DNA of 64,000 bases from Diacronema lutheri (GCA_019448385.1 JAGTXO010000011.1:896001-960000); one strand, 5' to 3'; numbered from the stretch's first letter, positions 49,138-60,207 are shown. Notes: a model not told the origin generated them from the sequence alone. Made by a program: numbers and translations.

Positions 49138-52100
49138 ATGTTTTTGCCGGTGTTCGGTGTGGACGAGGCGCCGTTGATCGTCGAGGTCGACCTGCCGCAT
49201 GGCCTGCTCCGCCTCTGGCGACGCGGCTACGTCGCCACTGAGCTCGCCATCGCTGACGTCGCGTGCGTCGTCGAGTCGCACGCGCCCGTGCGCGCTGCGC
49301 GCCGACGTGGGACCGCGCACGCGCAGCTGTGCGTGCTGCTCCGCTCGCACGAGCCGCTCGTGCTGCTGTGCGACTCGGACGCGCACTGCACGGCCACGTG
49401 CGCGCTCGTGCGCGCCGCCTGCGCGCGCGCGCCCGAGGTCGAGAGCGAGCGCGTCTACCAGGCGGGCGAGCTGCGCGTCGAGGGCGGGCTGATCTGGTCG
49501 CGCGCGTGGCTCGTACTCGTGCGCGGCCGGCTGTACGTCTTCGCCGACGAGTCGACGCGCACACCCTCGCACGTCTACTGGCTCGACGGCGTGCGGCTGC
49601 TGCAGCCTGAGCTCGAGTCGCTCGTGCTCGAGCTGCGCGCGGCCGGCCGTGCGGCGACCGACGCGCCCGCGCGCGCGGCGCAGCTCGGCGATGGCGGGGC
49701 ATTTGCGCGCGTCGACGACGAGGTGGCGGACGCGGAGGGCGCGCTGCTGCACCGCTTTGCGACCGCAGACATGGTGCGCCGCGCCGATGCGGCCTGGGCG
49801 CTCGCGCGAAGCGCGCGGCGGCCGAGCGCCCTGCGCGCCCAGCGCCCGGACCGACCGATGGCCGTCTGACGCGCGCTCCGCCTGCGCCGCGCGCGTGCGC
49901 GCGCGCCGCGTCACTCGCGCCGCGCCGCGCCGCGCCGCGCAGGGCGCCAAGCAGCGCTGGCTCACGGCGTTCCGCGAGGCGGCGGAGGGCGGCGGCGCGC
50001 TGCTCTGCGCCGCGCCCGCGCTGCCCGAGCTGCCGCTCGCCGAGCCCGGCGGCGGCGGGACGGCGCGCGCGGCGGACGAGGCGGAGGGCGGCGATGCGGG
50101 CGCGCGCGGCACGCGCGGCGCGGAGGCGGACGGCGCGCCGGCCGAGGGCGACGCGGAGCGCGCGCGCGCGGAGGTGGAGCTCCTCGTGCACGAGCTTGCG
50201 CTGGTCGAGCGCGGTGGGCAGCTGCGCGAGCGCGTCGGCGCTCTGCTCGCAGACTCGCGCGCGCAGCAGGCCGAGGCGCTGCGCGTCGGCGCCGCCGTCC
50301 GTGAGCCGCGCGCGCCGCGCGCGCCGGCGGCCGCGCCGCGCGGCACAATCGCGCACGCGGCGATATTCGCGGCGGGCGCGGCCGGCGTGGCCGGCGCGGC
50401 GCGGTTTGGCGCGCGGCTGTCCGCGCCGTGGGTGGACGCGAGCGGCTGCACGTGCGGCGCGCACGGCCTGGATGCGGCCAGCGGCAGCGTGATCGACGCC
50501 GCGTCCATCTCGGCGCGCGCCGCGTGTGGTGCCGACCTCGAGGCGGCGGTGGAGGAGGCGGGCGCGGCGGGCGCGTCGGCGGACGCGCTGGGCGGCGCCG
50601 CCGTCTGGCTCTCGCGCCCAGGCGCGCGCGCGTACTCGGGCGCAGCGGCCGCGGCGGAGCCGCCCGCGCCGCCCGCCCTCGCGCAGCCATCGTGCGGCGC
50701 GGATGCGCCGGGTGCGCGAAAGTGGGCCGATGGGTGGCGTGCGCGCGCATGGGCGACGCCGAGCTGGGCGGGCGGCGAGCGGCCCGCGCTCCCGGCGGGC
50801 GCCGCCGGCGACGGCCGCGAGCCGCCGCGCGGTGGTGGCGGCGCGTGCGCGGGCGGCAACGGCGCGCTCGTGCCGTCTGAGCGCGAGCGACGCGAGCACA
50901 ACGCCCTCGTCGAAGCGGCGCTCAACGGTGAACGGCACATTTTAAATCTACACCGCAAGCTGCTCGCGACACCCGCGCGCGCCGCCGAGCGCGCGCCGCG
51001 CGCTGTACGGTTGCGGCGCGGTCTTGCATACGTGCGCATCGTGGCCGCACCGGTGGACCTCGCGCTGCCCGCCGCCGGCGCGCTCGGCGTGCGCGCGCGC
51101 GCGCGCGCGCGGCGGGCATCGCCGGCGCGGCCGACGGCTGCGACCACGGCGCGCGCCCGTCCGCACGGCCGCCGCTGCCCGCGCTGCCCGGCGCGGGTGC
51201 GCACGAGCAGCTCGTGGGCATCGCCGAGTCGCTCGTGCTTGAGATCGACGCGCAGACGGGCTTCGCGCACGTCTTCCGGCAGGGCGCGCCCGTGCGCGCC
51301 CTGCCGCTCGACGAGCTGAGCGGCGTCGTGCAAGCCTTCTCGCGCGGCCACTTTCGGCAACTCTCCGGCGCGGCGCGCGGCACGGCGGCCGGCGGCGCGG
51401 CGGGCGGCGCGGCCGGCGACGACGCGGCCGGCGACGTGGCCTCGCTGCCCGCGTTCGCCCTCGTCTGGCGAGAGACGCGGCACGCGCGCGCGGGCGGCGG
51501 GTTGCCGCCGCTGCTGCTGCGCGCGCCGTGCGGCGGCGAGCGCGCGCTCGCCTGCGCGCTGCTGCGCGCGTGCGCGGCGGCGGCCTTGTGCGGCGCGCCC
51601 GCGCGGCTGCCCGCCGACGCGGTGCTGTGCGAGGGATACCTCGCGCACGCGTGGCATTCGCCACTGGGCTCGCGCGGCTTCGCGCACGCCGCGCGCGTCG
51701 TCGCGGGAGCGGCCGACGCGAGCGCGCGCGAGCACGGCGGCGGCCTGCCCTTCGGCGCGCGCTCGGCGCGCGAGCACCGCTGGGTCGTGCTGACGGAGGG
51801 CGGCAGGCTGCTCGTCTACGCGAGCCACGCGGCACGCGTGCCGCTCACCGTCAGCTCGCTCGACCCGGCGCGCGCGCAGCTGCGCGTGCTGCAGCAGGCC
51901 GCGCTCGCCCCGTCCGTCGCGCGGCCGCGCGAGCTGCGCTTCGAGCTGTGGATCGGATCGAACGATCGCGCCGCGGGCGGGGCGGCCGAGGCGGGCGGCC
52001 TGGCGGAGGTGCACATCTTTGGCGCGAGCACGCAGGTGCGTTGCGCTCGGCGCGCGGCCGCGCGGCGCGCTCGCGCCCCGCGCCCTCTTCTCGCCCGCCC

Positions 52101-53880
52101 CGGCGCCGCCATCGCGCCCGCACGGCCCCGGACCTCCGAACCTCCGGACCCCCCCCCCCCCCCGGACTCCCCCCACCCCGCCTCCCGTGGGCATCGCGCA
52201 CAGGCCGAGCTCGAGCGGTGGGTGGCGGCGTGCGCGCGAGCGGCGAGCGGCTGCGCCGAGCTGCTCGCGCGCGCGCTGCACGCGGCGAGGAGCGCGGAGG
52301 CCGAGGCCGACGCGGCGGCCGCGGCCGACGCGGAGGCGAACGGCGCGCGCGCGCGCGCCGACGGGCGGCGCGAGCCGCGCGTGCGCGCACGCAGCGACGA
52401 CGGTGGCTCGGAGGCGAGCGGGGACGCGAGCGCGACGACGGGCGGTAGCGAGCAGGGCGGGTGCGACGGCGCGACCGCCGCGTCGCGCGTGCCGCTCCCG
52501 CGCGGCGTGCGCGCGGTCGAGCGGTTGCGCGCGGAGGCGCGCGCGCTCGCCGCGTCGCTGAGCGAGGCGGAGGACGCGTCGGAGGACGCGACGGTGCACG
52601 CGCTGCAGCTCATCGCCCTTTCCGCGCTCCGGCTGCAGCAGCAGGCGCACGCGAGCAAAGAGGCGGGCGGCGCGCTGCGCGCGTGGGGCGGCTCGCTGCC
52701 GCTGCCGCTGCTCGCCGCGCTGCGGCGCGGCGGCGGCAGCGGCGGGCGGCGCGCGCGCTCGGACGGCGCGGGTGGCGCTGGCTCCGCGTGTCACGATGGC
52801 GGCCTTGGTTCGCGCGTTTTGGCCGACGCGCGCTCCGCCGCGGACGGCACCAGCGAGCCAGCACACGCCGCGGGCGATGCGCGCGCGCGCGCCCGCATTC
52901 TGTACGCCGCCGGCAAGCGGCCGTCGAGTGGCGGCGGCTGCGCGTGCGGCGAATCGGCCGTCATGGGCGCGCGCGCTGCGGGCGCCACCGACGGCGAGGC
53001 TGCCGCGCACGTGAATGGCGTGGGCTGCGCGCCGGCGAGCGCGACGCCGCGCCGCCCGCTGCCCGCGGCCATGCGCGCGCGCGCACCGCACCTGCCGCCT
53101 GCCGCCGCGCCCGCCGATGATGCCGCGCATGCCGCACCGCCCGGCCCGTCCTGGTCGCCCCTCTGTGCAGCCAACGCAGAGCTGCGCGCGACTATAGCCA
53201 CACAGAGCGCACACGCCGCCTACCTGGCGCGTGCCGTCGATTTCGTCAACAGCGACGTGCAGTGGACATGGCAGACCGTGCTGCCCTTTCACGATGGTGC
53301 ACGCGGCGTGGCGGGCGATGCGCACGCGCCGCCGGTGACGCACACGGTCGCCTCTCTCCTCACTGAGGCGTGCGCGCACGTGCGCCGAGCCGAGGCGCTC
53401 GGCCGCGCGCGCGAGCGGGCGGACGCGCGGCGGGAGGACGGAGGCGGTGCCGTGGCACAGTCACGCGTCGAGGCCAGTGCGCATGGCTGCGCCTCAAGCT
53501 TGCCCGAGGCGCTCGACCCTGGCGCGCTCTTCGGCGCAGCGCCGCTTCGCGCCATGTGGCTCGCCGCTGCGCACTCGATCGCGCCGGTCAGCGCGGGCGC
53601 GGCGAATGGTGATGGGCACGCCGCGGCGCGCACGGGCGGCTGGCCGAGCGCGTGCGCGCGCGCGGATACTGCCGCGGGGCCGGGCGCAGCTCCGCGCGGG
53701 CAGCTGCGCGGCGATGGGGAGGCGCACGCCATGGGCAGCGCGCCGCAGCCGTCGGATGGCCGAGCGCCGCCACCCGCAGCAGCGGCCGCCCGGCCGCGCG
53801 GCGTGAAGGCGCGGGCGGAGGCGCAGCTGGATCAGGAGGACTTCCTCGTCCGGCAGGCGAACCGGCTTTTCAATTTGTAA
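49138..53880 (+). CDS. large protein with two PH-like domains, three introns
   Basis: Exons 49138-49773, 49943-51088, 51211-52035 and 52204-53880; introns begin GTGCGC, GTGCGC, GTGCGT and end CGCAG, AGCAG, CACAG. All phase 0, 1,427 residues. PH-like domain 1 covers about 90-225 (RVYQAGELRVEGGLIWSRAW ... VYWLDG); splicing supplies its closing helix (HRFATADM joined to GAKQRWLTAF). PH-like domain 2 covers about 720-890 (LCEGYLAHAWHSP ... EHRWVVLTEGG ... HIFGASTQ joined to AELERWVAACARA). The fact that both joins rebuild the C-terminal PH helix supports the models. The rest is Ala/Gly/Arg-rich and probably disordered, with short helical stretches near 300-360 and 1010-1040. Membrane-lipid or small-GTPase adaptor function is likely; the exact role is unknown. 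Confidence 0.72.
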
Positions 53881-53907
53881 AATAGGCATGCCCGAGGTCG
53901 GAACGCG

Positions 53908-54708
53908 TCACGAGGAGAGAGCCACGGCCTCTCCGGGCTCTCCCGCCTCCTTGCCATCGCCTTCCCAGCCGTGACGATGGCGCTGCTCCTGCTCCTGCTC
54001 ATCTCCGTCGAGATCGCCGCCCTCCGCCTTGAGCGGGTCGTACGGGTCGTCGCCGCCGTGGTAGAGGCCGTCGTCGTCACCGATGTCGTCGCTCGCCGTG
54101 TCTACATACTGCTCGTACTCGTCTGGCCCGTGGTCGTCGCCATAATAGTCGTCGTCGCCGTACCCGTAGGCGCCTCGCCGTCGGTACGCGCCGTGGCGGC
54201 CGCCGCCATCGTGGTACTCGCCGTAGTCGTGGTCGCCGTCGTCGTCAGGGTAGCCGTGCTCCTCGTCGTACGCATCGTCCCAGTCCGAGTCGCTGTGCTC
54301 CTCCTCGTCATCCCAGTCGCCCGCGCCGACGTCTGCGCGCGGCGGCGTCATCGCGCCGCCCTTGAGCTCGCGCTCGCGCGGGTGGTCGTCACCCCAGCAG
54401 CCGCTCTGGCAGCCGAGAGTCGCGGAGCAGTACTCCTCGCTCGAGCCGCACCAGCCGTGCGCGCTGCAGCACGGCGAGCCCTTGCCGCACCGCGTCTCGT
54501 CGATGTGCTCGGTGCCAAAGTCGCGCCCGCATCGGCCGTCCGAGCGCATGCCCATCCAGATCCACACGGCCTCCTCGTCCTGGCGGTGGGTGACGTGCAC
54601 GGTGTACACGAAGATGAGGAAGGTGAGCGCAAGGGCGACCACCAGCGTCCGCATCCGCCGCTTTCCCGTCCCCGCCGCGACGGCGTCCGCGCCGCGCCGC
54701 GCGTACAT
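53908..54708 (-). CDS. type II membrane protein with hevein-type chitin-binding domain
   Basis: Intronless, 266 codons from the first ATG (54708); an internal ATG at 54654 is possible. A basic stretch is followed by one hydrophobic helix (RTLVVALALTFLIFVYTVHV), giving a short cytosolic tail and an exterior C-terminus. Residues about 55-100 carry the eight-cysteine hevein pattern: CGRDFG, then C-GKGSP-CC-SAHGW-C-GSSEEY-C, then C-QSG-C. Such domains bind chitin or GlcNAc polymers. The remaining 150 residues are extremely acidic and Tyr/His/Gly-rich (repeated DDY, DYGEY and DDDYY), a composition often seen in mineral- or metal-associated surface proteins. Its 3' end lies 27 bp from the convergent PH gene. 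Confidence 0.78.
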   Translation of the reverse strand: MYARRGADAVAAGTGKRRMRTLVVALALTFLIFVYTVHVTHRQDEEAVWIWMGMRSDGRCGRDFGTEHIDETRCGKGSPCCSAHGWCGSSEEYCSATLGCQSGCWGDDHPRERELKGGAMTPPRADVGAGDWDDEEEHSDSDWDDAYDEEHGYPDDDGDHDYGEYHDGGGRHGAYRRRGAYGYGDDDYYGDDHGPDEYEQYVDTASDDIGDDDGLYHGGDDPYDPLKAEGGDLDGDEQEQEQRHRHGWEGDGKEAGEPGEAVALSS

Positions 54709-54760
54709 CAAGCCCGGACCGGGTCCCCTCCACTCCCTCCCTTTTCGACGCGGCCGCACG
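54709..54760. promoter_or_regulatory. 52-bp divergent start-to-start interval
   Basis: Only 52 bp separate the ATGs of the hevein-domain gene (minus) and the DBP5-like gene (plus). Transcription starts of at least one gene must lie within the other gene or this gap. No element is recognisable beyond a C-rich stretch. Confidence 0.45.
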
Positions 54761-56826
54761 ATGTCCGCGGTGCTCGCGCAGGCGCCCGCGGCGGAGGCCG
54801 TCGAGGACCTTGCGGCGTCGCTGCAAGAGGCGGGCACGGTCGCGGCGCCGCCCGAGGATGCGGACGCCGGTACGCGCCGCTTGCCGCGCTCGCGGCCTGC
54901 GCGCTCGTCCGCCGCTCGCGCCGCTCGCGCCCTCGCGCCTCACGCCGTGCGCGCCGCGCCGCTCTGGCGCAGCCATCGAGGAGATCGGGCTGCGCGAGAA
55001 GGAGTCGGACCAGGTGATCGACAAGTCCGATAAGAAGGACCCGCTCTACGCCATCTCAATCACCTCTTTTGAGGACCCCGCGCTCGAGCTCGGCGAGCTG
55101 ATCCTCAAGGGGCTGTACGAGATGAAGTTCTCGCGGCCGTCAAAGATCCAGGCGGCGTCGCTGCCCAAGATCAAGATGGGGCGCAACCTGCTCGCACAGG
55201 CGCACAACGGGACGGGCAAGACCTGCTGCTTCGTCCTCGGCATGCTTCGCATCGTCACGCCCGACACGACGCCGCAGGCGCTGTGCATCTGCCCGACGCG
55301 CGAGCTCGCAAAGCAGATCGAGGAGGAGGTGCTCAAGATGGGCAAGTACCTCATTCTGCACAAGGGGATCAAGGTCAAGTGTATCCTGCGCGACGAGCGC
55401 TGGGAGCGCGGCGAGCGCATCACCGAGCAGATCGTCATCGGCACCCCCGGCAAAATCGTCTCGCTGCTCAACATGAAAGTGCGCGTCACGCGCGGCAGGC
55501 CGACGCGCGCAGCTCGGGCGCCGCGCGCGCGGGGGGGGTAGGCGGGGGGAGGGGGGGCACAGGTGGCGCGCGCGCGCACGCACGCACGCGGCGCCTGATC
55601 TGCGCGCGTCCCGCCGCGCCGTCGGCTGCATCGCAGGTGCTCGACGGCGGTAGCATCCGCATGTTCGTCCTCGACGAGGCTGACGAAATGCTCAATTTGG
55701 GCGGGCTCGGCGACCAGTCGAAGCGGATCCGGCAGCGGCTGCGCAAGGACGTGCAGACGCTCTTCTTCTCCGCCACGTACACCGACGCGGTCAAGCGGCT
55801 TGCCACGCAGCTGTCAATGGACAACCCTTGGTCGCAGATCGAGGTGAAGCGCGAGCACATTTTCAACGACCAGGTCGCGCAGTACTTCTACCGCACGAAC
55901 GGCGTGACGGAGAAGCTCGAGCGGCTGACTGAGATCCTCTCCGTTGTCAACGTCGGCCAGTGCATCATCTTCGTGCACCTGCGCGACACGGTCGAGCAGC
56001 TGGCGAACACGCTCACCGCGAACGGACACCCCGTCTCGCCGCTGCACGGCAGGATGGAGGCAGGGGCGCGCGACAAAGTGCTCGTCGACTTCCGCAACGG
56101 CACCACACGCTTCCTCGTCACGACCAACGTCCTCTCGCGCGGGTGCGGCGCGGGGCGGCGCAGAGGGCGCGCCCTCTGCCCTCTGCCCTCTGCCCTCTGC
56201 CCTCTGCCCCCTGCCCTCTGCCCTCTGCCCTCTGCCCTCTGCCCTCTGCCCCCTGCCCTCTGCCCTCTGCCCTCTGCCCTCTGCCCTCTGCCCTCTGCCC
56301 TCTGCCCTCTGCCCTCTGCCCTCTGCCCTCTGCCCTCTGCCCTCTGCCCTCTGCCCTCTGCCCTCTGCCCTCTGCCCTCTGCCCTCTGCCCTCTGCCCTC
56401 TGCCCTCTGCCCTCTGCCCTCTGCCCTCTGCCCTCTGCCTTCTGCCCTCTGCCCTCTGCCCCCTGCCCCCTGCCCCCTGCCCCCTGCCCCCTGTGCGGTG
56501 CTCACCCTCCGCGCCGCACGCACGCGCGCATCGCGCCCGCCGTGCGCGCGCCGCGCAGCATCGACGTGCCCGCGGTGACGCTCGTGATCAACTACGACAT
56601 GCCCGTGCGCAAGGGCGGCACGGCCGACCCGGACACCTACTTGCACCGCGTCGGCCGGACCGGCCGGTTTGGGCGCAAGGGCTCGGCGCTTAACATGATC
56701 CACGACGAGAAGGAGATGGTCGTGCTCAAGCAGATCGAGGCCTACTTTGACCGGCAGGGGCTGATCAAGGAGATCCCGCCCGACACGGACGGCGAGGAAT
56801 TTGAAAAGATCCTCAACGTGCAATGA
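54761..56826 (+). CDS. DBP5/DDX19-type DEAD-box RNA helicase, three introns
   Basis: Exons 54761-54869, 54973-55478, 55637-56142 and 56559-56826; introns 54870-54972 (GTACGC), 55479-55636 (GTGCGC) and 56143-56558 (GTGCGG), phases 1, 0, 2, giving 462 residues. Helicase motifs in order: Q motif region [14 protein letters not shown], motif I AHNGTGKT, Ia PTRELAKQ, Ib [47 protein letters not shown] (made by splicing exons 3 and 4) and [12 protein letters not shown]. The N-terminus [26 protein letters not shown] matches DBP5/DDX19, which remodels mRNPs at the cytoplasmic face of the nuclear pore during mRNA export, activated by Gle1. Length is normal. Intron 3 contains a 7-bp minisatellite. Confidence 0.93.
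56172..56493. repeat. 7-bp minisatellite (CCCTCTG)n in helicase intron 3
   Basis: About 46 units of CCCTCTG on the sense strand, with CCCCCTG variants clustered at the two ends. It fills most of the 416-bp third intron of the DBP5-like gene and acts as a giant pyrimidine tract. The unit length equals that of plant-type telomere repeats but the sequence differs from CCCTAAA. Confidence 0.95.
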
Positions 56827-57160
56827 GGCGCAGCCAGCAGCCCACCGCACAGAGGCCAAAGCGCCCTGTTGGCTGCCAAATTCTGCCCGACTGCGATCAC
56901 TCGGCCTGCGCATGCGCCGCGGCCGCCGGGGGCCCAGTCAGGGGTCGCATCGCGCGTGCAGTGCCTGACTGGTGCAAGGTGCACCCGACGTGAGTGAGCC
57001 TAGATTTTTGACTGAATAATCACGCAGAATGGTCAACCGGCAGCGTCACGGCTCGACGCCAAGGGGTGTGAAGGCCAAGCGGCGGCTGCGCAGCGCCGCG
57101 AGAGAGACCTGCGGCGCGCAGCGGCCACGGCACGACATCGCACGGTGCGGCGCGTGAGCA
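56827..57160. other. convergent intergenic region
   Basis: 334 bp between the 3' ends of the DBP5-like and Sds3-like genes. An A/T-richer patch at about 56998-57025 may hold cleavage signals. No coding or repeat structure is seen. Confidence 0.5.
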
Positions 57161-58080
57161 TCAATGCGGCGTCCGCCCAAACGCGGTCCTCCTCCCCCCC
57201 CCCCCCCCCAACGCGTGGTCGTCAATGCCAGAGAGACGCGCGCACTGGGCGCGTGCGCTCGAGCGCACCTTGGTGCGCGTGCCCTCGACGTTGCGCAGCG
57301 TCACTTCGAGCGGGCCAATCGCGGTGATGCACCAGTCGCCGTGCAGTCCGCTCGCGTGGTCGGCAGACCGGTCGGTCACGAGGACCGCCGACCATCTTTC
57401 GAGCGTCTGCTCGCCGTACATGAGCGCGTTGTGCTGCTTGTCATACGACACGTCGAGCGGCTCGTCGTCGTCAGCATCGTCAGCGCTCCGCGCCTCGAGC
57501 TCGCGCGCGTGCTTGGCCTTCTCGGCCTCCTGCAGCAGGAACTCGAGGTCCTCCTCGACCTCTGCCTCTGAGAGGCCATACCGCACCTGCACAGACGGCA
57601 GCAACCGCCTGCGCTGCATCGCGGCGAGCCACGGCGCCTGGTAGAGCGGCGCGCGCTTGCGCTCGCGCCGCGGCGGCGCCACGTCTTCGGCGAGCGGCGG
57701 GATGCTCGGGTTCGGCTTGCCGTACTTCGAGTAGACGATGTCCGCAAGCCGGTCGCGCATCTCATCGGCGCGCTCGCGGAACGTGTCGTCGGCCATCTTC
57801 TCGTCGCACGCGGCGATGGCGCGCACGTTGGAGAGCTCATCATCGCGGCGGCGTGCGGCGAGGGCGATGCGCGCGTCCCGAACCGCCCCAAACCTCGCCA
57901 GCTCGGCCGCCAGCCCCGAATGTGTGCCTGCGCGTGCGGACGCGGTGGCTCGCGCGCGCAGGGTGAGCCGCCGTCGCACGGGCCGTCGGGCTGGTGCGCG
58001 CGTGTACCGCTGACAATCGCATCGATCTCAGCCTGCAGCGCGCTGTCCGCGTCGCGCTGGGCCTCCTGCGTGCCCGGCAT
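57161..58080 (-). CDS. Sds3/BRMS1-like Sin3-HDAC complex subunit, partial 5' model
   Basis: Exons 58080-58008 and 57927-57161; intron 57928-58007 (GTACAC...GCAG, phase 1), 279 residues. The join gives AEIDAIVSG-THSGLAAELARFGAVRDARI, and the helical stretch to about residue 75 (RDDELSNVRAIAACDEKM, DDTFRERADEMRDRLADIV) follows the Sds3/BRMS1 pattern of a THPEF-like start and long charged helix. Family members scaffold Sin3-Rpd3 histone deacetylase complexes in the nucleus. A conserved-looking middle block (PLYQAPWLAAMQRRRLLPSV) and an acidic coiled segment follow. The ATG at 58080 is the first visible, but a possible acceptor and open sequence lie just upstream, so a 5' exon is probably missing. 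A poly-C run at 57194-57209 encodes glycines near the C-terminus. Confidence 0.58.
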
Positions 58081-58527
58081 CGACTCGTCGACGTCCTCCT
58101 GCGCGCGCGCGCGCAGCGCACCGGTTGCGGCGCGCGGCGGGCATGCGTCGCGACGCGAGCCGAGACGTACACGAGGCGGTGAGCGGCGCAACGTGCGCAG
58201 CACGCGGCGAGAGTGAGGATGGCGCGCGAGGTGAAGTTGCCGCGCACGCACCCGCCGTCGTCCTTGCCTTCACCGCCGCGCGCAGCTGCAGGCGCACCAG
58301 GGGCGTGGAGCTTTGAAAAAGAGCGGTGGACGTTTTTTGTTCGACGTCGTGTGGGTTGGGAAGTGGCCGTGTCGTGTGACTCAGACTGCGAGCCAGACGG
58401 GGAGCAGTCAGCTGCGAGCAGTCGTCGACAGTTCGGGCCGGACTGTCCTGAGGATCATTCGGACTGTGTGAGCGACGGAACGCATGGACGCATGCCGACT
58501 CGCCGACAGGGGCTTGCGCAGCGGGCG

Positions 58528-60207
58528 CTAGCGGACGTCGAAGAGGTGGTCGACGCGCCTGCCGAACACGTGCGGAAGCGCCTCGTGCGTGCGGTGCGCG
58601 CAGCGCAGCACCTCGGCCAGTTCGCCTCGCAGCTCCTCTGCGCGGTCGCCCCAAAGCACCGCCCTCTCGTCCGCGTCCGCCCCGCTCGCCGCGCTGCGCG
58701 CGCGCGCGTCGACCTCCGCGTCGACGGGCGACGACGCGCATCGCTCGGCGCGCGCGTGCACGAGCAGCACAAATGCCGCGCGCACGGCCGAGACGCGCTC
58801 GCCGCTGGGCGCAAGCCACGGCAGCATAACGGTCGCGCGCTCAAAGATGTGCCGCTGCACGCTTCCCTCCGCACCGCGCGCGTGCGTGCGCCACGAAGGC
58901 GCGGCGGCGGCCAGCAGTTCGCCACCCTCGCCAAGCGCGTGTAGCAGCGGCTCGAGCTGCAGCACGTCGATCCGCTCAAAGTGCGCGACTAGCACCACGC
59001 TCTGGCGCGTGCGCAGAGCGCGGGAAGAGCCGCGCGCGACGCGCGCGCGGGCGGCGCGCAGCAGCTTTGCGACCGCAGCGCGCCAGCCGTGGGCTAATGC
59101 AACCGGAGCGCCGACGGTGGCGCGCTCCCACACGCGGCGGGCGCGGACGTGCAGCGGGCTGAGCGCAGCGAGCGCGTCGGCGCCGTTGGCACCGTTCTGA
59201 ACGCCAAGCTCGTCTTCGCCGCCGCCGTCGTCGTCGTCACCGTCGCCGCCGCTGCGGCTGTCCGCTAACAGCCGTGCGAGCTGTGAGGCGAGGGGCGCGT
59301 CTTCCCGCCCAAAGCGGCGGCCATCGACGATGATCGTGCTCCGGCCGCAGCGCGCGGCGCCGGCCACCGCGTCGTCCATGCCCCCAGCACCTGCCTCGCC
59401 GAGCCGGCCGAGCAGCGCGGCACACGCGCCCGTAACCGCCGCGTGTGGCTCGAGCGCGCGCGTGAGCGCGGCGCTAAAGCGCGCGAGCGCATCGGCGTGC
59501 ACGCGGCCTTGCTCGCTCGGTGCGAACGCCGCAAGCACGAGCGGCTTGACGTGCGTGCCCCGCCAGCCGAGCCGCCATCCCCGTCCGTCCGCGCGCTCGT
59601 GCTCGGCCGTGTCTTCGAGGTCGCAGCGCGCGCCCAGCTCGTCGCTCACCTCGCTCGCGAGCAGCTGCGCGTCGGACGTGGCGACGTGCACGCGGTCTGC
59701 AGCCACGCCTGCCGGTGCGTCCTCGGTCACGCTGCGCCGGCCCGCGCCTTCAATCGCCTCGAGCACCGCCGAGCGCACGGCGAGGAGCGCGCTGCCACTG
59801 AGGCACGCGTTGGGCGATGCGGCTTCGGGGGTTCTGTGCAGCGCGACGTCCGCAAGCGCGAGCGCGCAGATCGCAACACCGGCCACGCATAGCAACGCCC
59901 TGCAAAGCGCCACACACGTACCACGCTCAAGCGCTCGCGCTGTCGGCGGCTCCGAGCGAGCGGGCGACGGGCGTGCGGGCTGAGCTCGCGCCGGCGGCGT
60001 CGGAGTCGGAGTCGGCTCGGCGTGTTGGCGCGACGGCCGGCCGGCGTGTGGCACGGTGGAGGGTGCGCGACTGGGAGAGGCGCGCCGCCGTGAGGCTCTG
60101 CTCGGCGCGGCGACGCCAACCGCCGAGGCAGGCCGCGCGGGGGCCGGCGGGGGGCCCCTGCCGACCGATTGGCCCTCCATGCCGACCGATTTGCGCGTCG
60201 CCACCAT
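58528..60207 (-). CDS. unknown single-pass membrane protein with lumenal alpha/beta domain
   Basis: Intronless, 559 codons, ATG at 60207. Residues 1-95 are Pro/Ser/Arg-rich and probably disordered. One helix (ALCRALLCVAGVAICALALADVAL, about 98-121) precedes a globular domain with blocks HVKPLVLAAFAPSEQG, STIIVDGRRFGRE, an acidic loop (about 325-340), QSVVLVAHFERIDVLQLEPLLHAL and ERATVMLPWLAPSGERVSAVRAAFVLL. The order of hydrophobic strands suggests a degenerate P-loop fold without a Walker A motif, as in torsin cofactors (LAP1/LULL1). I offer that only as one possibility. Its start lies 73 bp from the stop of the NPL4-like gene. Confidence 0.6.
   Translation of the reverse strand: MVATRKSVGMEGQSVGRGPPPAPARPASAVGVAAPSRASRRRASPSRAPSTVPHAGRPSRQHAEPTPTPTPPARAQPARPSPARSEPPTARALERGTCVALCRALLCVAGVAICALALADVALHRTPEAASPNACLSGSALLAVRSAVLEAIEGAGRRSVTEDAPAGVAADRVHVATSDAQLLASEVSDELGARCDLEDTAEHERADGRGWRLGWRGTHVKPLVLAAFAPSEQGRVHADALARFSAALTRALEPHAAVTGACAALLGRLGEAGAGGMDDAVAGAARCGRSTIIVDGRRFGREDAPLASQLARLLADSRSGGDGDDDDGGGEDELGVQNGANGADALAALSPLHVRARRVWERATVGAPVALAHGWRAAVAKLLRAARARVARGSSRALRTRQSVVLVAHFERIDVLQLEPLLHALGEGGELLAAAAPSWRTHARGAEGSVQRHIFERATVMLPWLAPSGERVSAVRAAFVLLVHARAERCASSPVDAEVDARARSAASGADADERAVLWGDRAEELRGELAEVLRCAHRTHEALPHVFGRRVDHLFDVR

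Noticed and set aside
49060-53379. 1,439-codon minus-strand open frame
   Set aside because: It overlaps the plus-strand double-PH gene, is an Arg/Ala/Pro mixture typical of antisense reading at 70% GC, shows no domains, and the plus strand has phase-consistent introns that rebuild both PH helices.
56172-56493. Telomere repeat
   Set aside because: Unit length is seven but the sequence is CCCTCTG, not CCCTAAA or a simple variant, and it lies inside an intron between two joined helicase motifs.
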